A DNA stretch of 38,822 nt. Source: Lachnospiraceae bacterium (lineage in GTDB: Bacteria > Bacillota > Clostridia > Lachnospirales > Lachnospiraceae). This document shows, in pieces, positions 31,952-38,822 of this stretch (positions are counted from its first letter, which is position 1; each line of letters opens with the position of its first letter). The notes under the pieces are model-generated. The model had not been told where the DNA came from and did no database searches. It worked only from the letters and a program-made list of their open reading frames with translations. The position numbers were made by a program, and so were the translations under genes. The stretch is taken from NCBI GenBank assembly GCA_017513005.1, contig JAFWDM010000113.1, positions 1-38,822 on the forward strand, read 5' to 3'.

Positions 31952-33574
31952 TCAAAGCATGGTATAGCCCATCAGGTATTCATCCACTTCCCGGGCACAG
32001 CCCCGTCCCTCAGCAATATTCCAGACGACCAGGGACTGGCCGCGGTGCATATCGCCGGCGGTAAAAACGCCGGGGACATTGGTCCGGTAGTGGTCCGGCC
32101 CCTCCTCGCTGGAAACTGTCCCGCGGGGGGACAGACGGACACCGAAGGACTCCGCCGTATATGGCTGACAGCCGGTAAAGCCCGCCGCGATCAGGAGAAT
32201 ATCACAGGGAAGGGTCTTTTCCGTTCCGGGAATTTCCATCGGTTTTCCGTCCCTGAAAGCCACTTGTATGGTCCGGATCCTGTGGAGTCTGCCTTCCTTC
32301 AGGATCAGCTCTTTGACGGTCGTGCTGAAAATGCGTGGGTCGGTGCCAAAGCGGGCGATTGCCTCTGTATAGCCGTAGTCGTTCTTGAGGACTTTGGGCC
32401 ACTCGGGCCAGGGGTTGGAGGGCATCCGTTCTAGAGGATGCGCAGGCATCATTTCGATGGCAGTGACGCTCTTACATCCCTGGCGGAGGACCGTGCCGAT
32501 GCAGTCGTTGCCCGTATCTCCGCCGCCCACGATGACAACGTGTCTGTCCTTTGCACGCAGGTCCGGTGTCCCGGACAAAAGCGCCTTTGTGCAGCCGGTC
32601 AAAAAATCGACGGCATAATAGACGCCTTCTACACGGTCAACAGGCTGAGGTTCGGGCGCAGCGGTTTTGTCATTGCTCTCGTCACTGCCCCTCTCTATGC
32701 TTTGTTTTATTCTTTGTTTTTGGCTTTCTTCTTTCCTCTTTTCCCTGCCCCTGTCCTGCTGCCCGGCTCCATCTGCTGCCGTTTCCTGAAGGTCTTCCGC
32801 CTGTGAAATCAGAGCAGTCAACCCCCTGGGCTGTTTGGCGCCGCAGGCCAGGATGACGGCATCAAACTCCTGCTTCAGAGTCTCCGCCTCTTCCTTTCCG
32901 ACATTCACGCCCGTCCTGAAGACGACGCCCTCCGCCTCCATGAGCTTTCTGCGGCGCTCGATAACGCTCTTGTCCAGCTTCATGTTTGGGATGCCGTACA
33001 TGAGAAGCCCCCCGATCCGGTCCTCTCTCTCAAAAACTGTGACGCTGTGCCCCCGGTGGTTGAGCTGGTCCGCCGCCGCGAGGCCAGAGGGACCGCTCCC
33101 CACGACGGCGACCTTTTTGCCGCTGCGCAGGGAGGGCACGCGCGGCTCCATCCATCCGTTGGCAAAGGCTGTCTCAATAATATATAACTCATTGTCATGG
33201 ACGGTGACCGGCTCTCCATCCATGCCGTTGATACAGGCCTTCTCACACAGAGCCGGACAGACCCTTCCCGTAAACTCCGGAAAATTGCTGGTCTTTAAAA
33301 GTCTGGAGAGCGCATGCCGCTCGTGACCTGCATAAATCTGGTCGTTCCACTCCGGGATCAGGTTGTGCAAAGGACAGCCCGTCACCATTTCCTTGAGCCG
33401 GATGGCGCTCTGGCACATGGGCACGCCGCAGTTCATGCAGCGTGCTCCCTGCTTCCTGCGCTCCTGCGCCCGCAGGGGCAGATGAAACTCTCCGTAGTCC
33501 GAGAGTCTCTCCAGAGGGTCGCGGTCAATATTTTCCTGTCTCCTGTATTCCAGAAATCCTGTTGCTTTTCCCAT
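31952..33574 (-). CDS. gltD: Glutamate synthase small (beta) subunit
   Basis: 540 residues. The N-terminal iron-sulfur motif CMNCGVPMC with the later [11 protein letters not shown] is present, then FAD binding [17 protein letters not shown], the [12 protein letters not shown] loop, NADPH binding [13 protein letters not shown] and the C-terminal [23 protein letters not shown]. It supplies electrons from NADPH to GltB. The usual length is about 480-490; the excess is a hydrophilic, Gln/Glu/Lys-rich segment of about 55 residues (about 250-310) between ACGAKQPRG and [11 protein letters not shown]. It is in frame and absent from typical GltD. The ATG at 33574 has AAAGGA. It lies 123 bp after gltB. 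The GltD identity is firm. Confidence 0.95.
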   Translation of the reverse strand: MGKATGFLEYRRQENIDRDPLERLSDYGEFHLPLRAQERRKQGARCMNCGVPMCQSAIRLKEMVTGCPLHNLIPEWNDQIYAGHERHALSRLLKTSNFPEFTGRVCPALCEKACINGMDGEPVTVHDNELYIIETAFANGWMEPRVPSLRSGKKVAVVGSGPSGLAAADQLNHRGHSVTVFEREDRIGGLLMYGIPNMKLDKSVIERRRKLMEAEGVVFRTGVNVGKEEAETLKQEFDAVILACGAKQPRGLTALISQAEDLQETAADGAGQQDRGREKRKEESQKQRIKQSIERGSDESNDKTAAPEPQPVDRVEGVYYAVDFLTGCTKALLSGTPDLRAKDRHVVIVGGGDTGNDCIGTVLRQGCKSVTAIEMMPAHPLERMPSNPWPEWPKVLKNDYGYTEAIARFGTDPRIFSTTVKELILKEGRLHRIRTIQVAFRDGKPMEIPGTEKTLPCDILLIAAGFTGCQPYTAESFGVRLSPRGTVSSEEGPDHYRTNVPGVFTAGDMHRGQSLVVWNIAEGRGCAREVDEYLMGYTML

Positions 33575-33593
33575 GATTGATTCCTTTGTATGG

Positions 33594-33611
33594 GGAGGCC
33601 ATATGGCCTCC
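33594..33611. repeat. 18-bp perfect palindrome between gltB and gltD
   Basis: GGAGGCCATATGGCCTCC, in the 123-bp gap, just upstream of the gltD ribosome binding site. It could form an intercistronic hairpin that stabilises the gltB message or affects gltD translation. Confidence 0.6.
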
Positions 33612-33697
33612 TCCCAAAAACTCGCAAATACTATTTCTTCAAGATCCGCCCGCAGGTCCTGCTGCACTTACGATTCCCGCCGTCTGTCAGTCTGCCG

Positions 33698-36600
33698 TCA
33701 TCCGGCGGAAATCTCGCGGAAAGCCTCCAGTACAGCCTTGTCGTGGGGCATGCCCTGCTCTTCGTGGCGGCTGATGGCAGCCAGCATCCGCTGATAATCT
33801 CTGGGGACGATCTTTTTAAAATAGGGAAGCCAGGCTGTGTAGTCGGAGAGAATCTTCTGACCGAGTACCGAGGCAGTCTCCTCCACGTAGTCCTGCAGGA
33901 TTTCCCGCAGCTCGGCAATATCGTAATCCTCCGTCAGCTCCTGCAGCATAGTCATATCCTTGTTCATGCGGCGGTAGAGGCTGTGGTCCAGATCGAGCAC
34001 ATAGGCGATGCCGCCGCTCATGCCGGCCGCAAAGTTTTTGCCCGTTCCGCCCAGAATGACGGCGCGGCCGCCGGTCATGTATTCGAGGCCGTGGTCGCCG
34101 CAGCCCTCCGCCACCAGGGTGGCGCCGGAGTTGCGGACGCCGAAGCGTTCTCCCGCGATGCCGTTAAAATAGGCCTTGCCGGACGTCGCGCCAAAGAGGG
34201 CGACGTTGCCCACGATGATATTTTTATCCGCCTCAAAGGGGCTGTTTTTGTCCGGAACGACAATGAGTTTGCCGCCGGACAGACCCTTGCCGAAACCGTC
34301 GTTGGCGTCGCCGGTCAGGCGGATGGTAACCCCTTTGGGCAGGAAAGCACCAAAGGACTGGCCGCCTCCTCCATTTGCATGGATGACAAAGGTGTCATCC
34401 GCCAGGGTATTGCCGAAGTTCTTGGTGACTTCTGAACCCAGGATGGCCCCGAAGGCGCGGTCCGTGGAAGAAACCTGTATGGTTGTTTCGTAATGTCCGA
34501 TCACCCGGCTTCCCGGCTTTTCACCCGCAAGTCTGCCCAGCGCAGTCTTCTTGTTCTGCAGATAAACGGCAAAGGCATCTGTTTCCTTACTGCCGGCTCC
34601 GGCGATCTCTTCCGGAAGGCTGCCTCTTAAAGCACCCTGTGCCAGCCCCTTCCCGAAGGCGGGAACCAGAACAGACAGATCCGGCGATGCCTCCAGCCTG
34701 AAATCGTACCAGTCTTTTTTCGGAGACACAGAAAAGGGCGTGTCGCCCAGGATCTGGCTCAGATCGACCTTGAAGGCGCGGTCCGTGATCAAGTTCTCAC
34801 GCACGCGCAGGCAATCGGTCCGGCCGATCATGTCCGCCAGCCTGGTAAATCCCAGGTCCGCCATGATCTGCCGCAGCTGTCTGGCGATAAAGGTCATGAA
34901 GCGCACCACATGTTCCGGTTTTCCCTTGAAGCGGCAGCGGAGCTTATCATTCTGGGTCGCGATACCGACCGGGCAGGTGTCCCTGGAACAGACCCGCATC
35001 ATCATGCAGCCCATGGTCACCAGAGGGGCGGTCGCAAAGCCGTATTCCTCGGCACCCAAAAGGGCCGCGATGGCCACGTCGCGCCCGCTCATGAGCTTGC
35101 CGTCCGTCTCCAGGACGACCCGGCTGCGCAGGCCGTTTTCCACAAGGCAGCGGTGGGCTTCGGACAGGCCCAGTTCCCAGGGGAGCCCTGCGTTGTGGAT
35201 GGAACTGCCGGGCGCGGCGCCTGTCCCGCCGTCATAGCCGGAGATCAGAATGACCTGGGCGCCGGCTTTGGCAACGCCGGAAGCGATGGTGCCGACGCCG
35301 GCCTCGGAGACCAGCTTGACATTGATCCTGGCATCCCGGTTGGCGTTTTTCAGGTCATAGATCAGCTGGGCCAGGTCCTCGATGGAATAAATATCGTGGT
35401 GGGGCGGCGGGGAGATCAGTGAGACACCGGGCGTCGAAAACCGGGTCGCAGCCACCCAGGGATAGACCTTTTTGCCCGGCAGGTGGCCGCCCTCGCCGGG
35501 CTTGGCACCCTGGGCCATTTTGATCTGGATCTCGTCTGCGCTGCACAGGTAGGCGCTGGTCACACCAAAGCGCCCCGAAGCCACCTGCTTGATCCGGCTG
35601 TTGGCGTCTGTGCCGAAACGCTCCGGTGCCTCGCCGCCCTCACCGGTATTGGATTTGGCGCCGATGGAATTCATGGCCCGCGCCAGGGTCTCATGGGCTT
35701 CCCTGGAAAGAGAGCCAAAGCTCATGGCACCCGTCTTGAAATGCTTCACGATCGACTCGACGGACTCCACTTCCTCCAGTGGGACCGCCGGCCCTGCGGG
35801 GACGAATTCCAGAAGTCCCCGCAATGTGTGGGGATGTCCGGCGTCATCCACCAGCTGTGTGTACTCCTCAAACCGCTCGAAGGAATCCGTGCGCACTGCC
35901 TGCTGCAGGGCGATGATGGTCTCGGGGCTGTAGAGATGGTCTTCGCTCCCCTCTCCCCTGCGCAGGGAATGGAGGCCGACGGAGTCCAACGTCGTATCGA
36001 CACCCAGTCCCAGGGGATCGAAGGCATGGTCGTGGCGGAAAGTGACGCCCTCTTCGATCTCGGGGATCCCGATCCCGCCGACCCGGCTGACTGTGCCGGT
36101 GAAATATCTGTCGATCAGATCCTCCCCCAGCCCGACCGCCTCGAAAATACGGGCGGACTGGTAGGACTGGATGGTGGAAATACCCATCTTGGCCGCGATC
36201 TTGACGACACCGCCCAGAAGGGCTGCGTTATAGTCCTCGACTGCAGTATAATAGTCCTTGTCCAGGATCCCCAGATCGATCAGCTCCCCGATGCACTCAT
36301 GGGCCAGGTAGGGGCAGATCGCCCGGGCACCGAAGCCCAGAAGGGTCGCCATCTGGTGAACATCCCTGGGCTCGCCGCTCTCCAGGATCAGGGAGACGGC
36401 CGTGCGCCGTTTAGTCAGGACCAGGTGCTGCTCCACGCTGGAAACCGCCAGCAGGGAGGGGATTGGCATATGGTTTTCATCCACGCCGCGGTCGGTCAGG
36501 ATGATGATGTTGCAGCCCGCAGCCGCCGCGCGGTCCACACTGATATTGAGCTGGTCCAGGGCCCTGGCCAGGGAAGTGTTTTTGTAATACAGAAGAGAAA

Positions 36601-38392
36601 TTTCCTGTGCCTTGAAGCCCGGCTGGTCCAAATGACGGATCTTTAAAAGGTCCACACCGGTCAGGATGGGGTGGTTGACCTCCAGCACCGTGCAGTTGGC
36701 GCTTTTTTCCTGCAGGAGGTCGCCGTCCGAACCGATATAGACAGTCGTATCGGTCACGATCTTCTCCCGCAGGGAATCGATGGGCGGGTTGGTTACCTGG
36801 GCAAAGAGCTGCTTAAAATAGTTGAACAGCAGCTGGTGGGCTTCGGAGAGCACCGCCAGGGGGGCGTCATGTCCCATGGAAAGGGTGGGCTCAACCGCAT
36901 TCTCCGCCATGGGAAGGATCTGGTCCTTCACGTCCTCATAGGTATAGCCGAAGACCTTGTAGAGCCTGTCGCGGACCTGCTGGCTGTGGACCGGAATCTT
37001 GTGGTTGGGAATGGGAAGTTCGTTCAGATGCAAAAGATTCCTGTCCAGCCACTCTCCGTAGGGTCTCCTGCGGGCGTAGTGGGTTTTGCACTCCTCATCG
37101 GAAATGATCCGTTTCTGCTTTGTGTCGACCAGAAGGATCCGCCCTGGCTCCAGGCGGGCTTTTTTTATGATCTGTTTTGCCGGAATGTCCAGGACCCCGA
37201 CCTCGGAGGCAAGGATGAGGCGGTTGTCGTCGGTGATGTAATAGCGGGAGGGCCGCAGGCCGTTCCGGTCCAGGGTCGCCCCCAGGACCTCGCCGTCTGT
37301 AAAGAGGATGGCCGCCGGTCCGTCCCAGGGTTCCATCATAGTTGCGTAATAATGATAGAAATCCCGCTTCTCCTCGCTCATGAAGGTATTGTGCTTCCAG
37401 GGCTCGGGGATGATGACCATCATGGCCAGAGCCAGGGGCATGCCGTTCATGTAGAGGAATTCCAGGGTGTTGTCCAGCATGGCGGAGTCTGAACCTGTCC
37501 GGTCCACGACAGGGAAGATCTTGTCCAGTTCCTGCTGCATGACAGGACTGGTCATGGTCTCCTCGCGGGCCAGCATCCTGTCGATGTTGCCGCGGATGGT
37601 GTTGATCTCGCCGTTATGGGCGATCATACGGTAGGGATGCGCCCTCTGCCAGGAAGGCGTCGTATTGGTGGAAAAACGGGAGTGCACGATGGCAATGGCA
37701 GACACATAGTCCCGGGACTGCAGGTCATCGTAGAAGCGGCGCAGCTGGCCCACCAGGAACATACCTTTGTAAACGATGGTCCGCGACGAGAGAGAACAGA
37801 TATAGGTGTCCTCGGACGACTGCTCGAATTCCCTGCGCACCACATAGAGCCTTCGGTCAAAGGCAATACCCCGCTCCACATCCGCGGGACGGGCCAGAAA
37901 ACACTGGCGGATGCAGGGCATGCAGTCGACTGCCGCCCGGCCCAGGATCTGCTCCCGCACCGGCACATCGCGCCAGCCCAGGACCTCCAGGCCCTCTTTC
38001 TTCGCAATGACCTCGAACATGCGGACGGCAAAGGTCCTCTTCAAAGTGTCCTTAGGCAGAAAGAACATGCCGATTCCATAATCGCCTGCCTGTGCGGGCT
38101 TACTGACGGTCATGCCTGTCCCGGAGACAGCCTCTCCGGAAACCATGAGGGTAATGCCTGCCTCCTTTGCGGCTTTTGCAAAAAAGCCGTGTGGAATCTG
38201 CGTGAGGATTCCCACTCCGTCGCCCACCTCTCCGGTGGCATCCCTGCCGGCGCGGTGCTCCAGCTTCTCCACAATGTGCAGGGCGTCGTCCACCACCCGG
38301 TGGTCCTGGCGCCCGTCTATATTGACGATGGTTCCGATGCCGCAGGCATCATGTTCGAATTGTGTATACATATGCTTGGCCATTTCTTTCAA
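33698..38392 (-). CDS. gltB: Glutamate synthase large (alpha) subunit
   Basis: 1564 residues, normal for GltB. The class II glutaminase domain starts at the catalytic cysteine in ACGIGTIV (residue 17), which implies cleavage of a short 16-residue propeptide. The central and FMN domains contain GEGGEAPERFGTDANSRIKQ and VLISGYDGGTGAAPGSS, and the 3Fe-4S motif is CMMMRVCSRDTCPVG. The C-terminal beta-helix has repeated G-x-x-G-x-G motifs (ANGGGGQSFGAF, DANDGFGKGLSGG). It makes glutamate from 2-oxoglutarate and glutamine. The start is a TTG at 38392: AGGAG lies seven bases upstream; an in-frame TTG at 38416 lacks a site and the ATG at 38383 is spaced too far from it. Preceded by a strong promoter and leader hairpin. 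Confidence 0.96.
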   Translation of the reverse strand: MKEMAKHMYTQFEHDACGIGTIVNIDGRQDHRVVDDALHIVEKLEHRAGRDATGEVGDGVGILTQIPHGFFAKAAKEAGITLMVSGEAVSGTGMTVSKPAQAGDYGIGMFFLPKDTLKRTFAVRMFEVIAKKEGLEVLGWRDVPVREQILGRAAVDCMPCIRQCFLARPADVERGIAFDRRLYVVRREFEQSSEDTYICSLSSRTIVYKGMFLVGQLRRFYDDLQSRDYVSAIAIVHSRFSTNTTPSWQRAHPYRMIAHNGEINTIRGNIDRMLAREETMTSPVMQQELDKIFPVVDRTGSDSAMLDNTLEFLYMNGMPLALAMMVIIPEPWKHNTFMSEEKRDFYHYYATMMEPWDGPAAILFTDGEVLGATLDRNGLRPSRYYITDDNRLILASEVGVLDIPAKQIIKKARLEPGRILLVDTKQKRIISDEECKTHYARRRPYGEWLDRNLLHLNELPIPNHKIPVHSQQVRDRLYKVFGYTYEDVKDQILPMAENAVEPTLSMGHDAPLAVLSEAHQLLFNYFKQLFAQVTNPPIDSLREKIVTDTTVYIGSDGDLLQEKSANCTVLEVNHPILTGVDLLKIRHLDQPGFKAQEISLLYYKNTSLARALDQLNISVDRAAAAGCNIIILTDRGVDENHMPIPSLLAVSSVEQHLVLTKRRTAVSLILESGEPRDVHQMATLLGFGARAICPYLAHECIGELIDLGILDKDYYTAVEDYNAALLGGVVKIAAKMGISTIQSYQSARIFEAVGLGEDLIDRYFTGTVSRVGGIGIPEIEEGVTFRHDHAFDPLGLGVDTTLDSVGLHSLRRGEGSEDHLYSPETIIALQQAVRTDSFERFEEYTQLVDDAGHPHTLRGLLEFVPAGPAVPLEEVESVESIVKHFKTGAMSFGSLSREAHETLARAMNSIGAKSNTGEGGEAPERFGTDANSRIKQVASGRFGVTSAYLCSADEIQIKMAQGAKPGEGGHLPGKKVYPWVAATRFSTPGVSLISPPPHHDIYSIEDLAQLIYDLKNANRDARINVKLVSEAGVGTIASGVAKAGAQVILISGYDGGTGAAPGSSIHNAGLPWELGLSEAHRCLVENGLRSRVVLETDGKLMSGRDVAIAALLGAEEYGFATAPLVTMGCMMMRVCSRDTCPVGIATQNDKLRCRFKGKPEHVVRFMTFIARQLRQIMADLGFTRLADMIGRTDCLRVRENLITDRAFKVDLSQILGDTPFSVSPKKDWYDFRLEASPDLSVLVPAFGKGLAQGALRGSLPEEIAGAGSKETDAFAVYLQNKKTALGRLAGEKPGSRVIGHYETTIQVSSTDRAFGAILGSEVTKNFGNTLADDTFVIHANGGGGQSFGAFLPKGVTIRLTGDANDGFGKGLSGGKLIVVPDKNSPFEADKNIIVGNVALFGATSGKAYFNGIAGERFGVRNSGATLVAEGCGDHGLEYMTGGRAVILGGTGKNFAAGMSGGIAYVLDLDHSLYRRMNKDMTMLQELTEDYDIAELREILQDYVEETASVLGQKILSDYTAWLPYFKKIVPRDYQRMLAAISRHEEQGMPHDKAVLEAFREISAG

Positions 38393-38421
38393 TGTGTGAC
38401 TCCTCTGATCCAACAAAAAAG

Positions 38422-38471
38422 AAAGGCGCCTGAAGAGACGAACGATGCAGTTCGTTTCTTCAAGCGCCTTT
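38422..38471 (-). terminator. Strong terminator-like hairpin inside the gltB leader
   Basis: Arms at 38422-38443 and 38450-38471 pair over 22 positions with one mismatch and one G-U around a six-base loop (TGCATC on the minus strand). Six T follow at 38420-38415. It lies between the predicted start site (about 38478) and the gltB start, so it would stop most transcripts unless overcome: an attenuator candidate. Confidence 0.8.
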
Positions 38472-38484
38472 GCTTTGAAAACAT

Positions 38485-38512
38485 ATTATACACGGTTTTC
38501 CGTTTCTGTCAA
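38485..38512 (-). promoter_or_regulatory. Consensus promoter of gltB
   Basis: On the minus strand TTGACA (38512-38507), a 16-base spacer and TATAAT (38490-38485), both perfect hexamers. The predicted start near 38478 is only about 7 nt before the hairpin. Confidence 0.85.
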
Positions 38513-38604
38513 TGATTTTGTATACAATAATACAAATTTCCTCTCAAGAAACTGCCCGGTACCTTTTACTTCTGGAAGGAAATGAAAAACACCGTCATAT
38601 AGAT

Positions 38605-38634
38605 AAAACGCACAGCCTTCATGCTGTGCGTTTT
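38605..38634 (-). terminator. Terminator of the type III glutamine synthetase gene
   Basis: AAAACGCACAGC and its exact complement around a six-base loop, ending in TTTT on the minus strand. It is 48 bp beyond the stop of the partial gene. The symmetric A and T ends allow use in both directions. Confidence 0.85.
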
Positions 38635-38681
38635 GATCTGGGTCACTGTGGGCGATTCTCCCTGTAAAGCCCGGCAGAGTT

Positions 38682-38822
38682 TTATCTCAGGGAAAACAGC
38701 ATCTGCTCGTAGGTGGGATAAGGCAGGTACTGATCCGGAATGATGGCCTCGGCCTGGTCAGTCCAGCTGCGCAGGGTCTCCATCTCTGCCAGGATGGTCT
38801 CCTGATAAAAGGCAGCCTGAGC
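38682..38822 (-). CDS. glnN: Type III glutamine synthetase, C-terminal end (truncated by window edge)
   Basis: The last 46 codons and stop are seen. The end, DQYLPYPTYEQMLFSLR, preceded by AEMETLRSWTDQAEAIIP, matches the C-terminal helix and tail of GSIII (GlnN), where the pattern is P-x-x-x-W/L-P-x-P-T-Y-x-x-M-L-F. GSIII is a dodecameric glutamine synthetase common in Clostridia and Bacteroides. The rest lies beyond the window edge. Adjacent to gltB, it gives this cluster two glutamine synthetases of different types. Confidence 0.8.
   Translation of the reverse strand, partial: AQAAFYQETILAEMETLRSWTDQAEAIIPDQYLPYPTYEQMLFSLR

Overview
The window looks like a chromosomal segment of a moderately GC-rich anaerobic Clostridium-group bacterium, most likely Lachnospiraceae. 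This is an inference from gene content: a SpoIIE-type phosphatase, an oxygen-sensitive hybrid cluster protein with its ferredoxin partner, an ANTAR regulator beside glutamine synthetase, a type III glutamine synthetase end, DUF1848 and DUF3990 proteins, and an LPXTG surface protein with Cna_B and VWA domains. Ribosome binding sites are strong AGGAGG types, and GTG and TTG starts occur. Almost everything is on the minus strand. The exceptions are a Crp/Fnr regulator with its upstream partner and a DUF1848 gene.

Layout, left to right. (1) 135-4815: a membrane SpoIIE/PP2C phosphatase and an unusual 988-residue protein joining a beta-propeller-like sensor, a Cache domain and a complete MFS transporter. 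(2) 4832-5012: a 24-bp palindrome and three 51-bp tandem repeats. (3) 5031-10128: an unrecognised protein, peptidase T, a PNPOx-fold protein, a decayed Uma2 copy and an intact HTH-Uma2 protein with a near-consensus promoter. (4) 10554-13712: a UvrD-type helicase with an inserted nuclease-like domain and topoisomerase-type zinc ribbons. (5) 13806-17735: the hcp locus. Hydroxylamine reductase and a ferredoxin-like protein face a divergent Crp/Fnr gene across a region that holds a TGTGG-N6-CCACA operator centred at -41.5 of the predicted hcp promoter. (6) 17736-22300: an accessory island with a frameshifted DUF1848 gene, two tandem copies of a DUF3990 plus HTH two-gene module, and several REP-like palindromes. 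(7) 22275-29466: a ComB-family phosphatase whose C-terminus is encoded by a REP-like element, and a 2019-residue cell-wall-anchored protein. (8) 29774-38822: a nitrogen assimilation cluster of ANTAR regulator, glutamine synthetase, GltD, GltB and the 3' end of a type III glutamine synthetase.

The best candidate for an undescribed system is the pair of DUF3990/HTH modules (18859-21848). Each is a putative ADP-ribosyltransferase-like toxin gene followed by a 212-residue HTH partner. Each has its own consensus-like promoter and its own different perfect or near-perfect palindrome at the promoter, which suggests two insulated, autoregulated toxin-antitoxin-like units. Other points of interest are the propeller-Cache-MFS fusion beside the phosphatase, a strong terminator hairpin inside the gltB leader, and the class II-positioned operator of the hcp operon.
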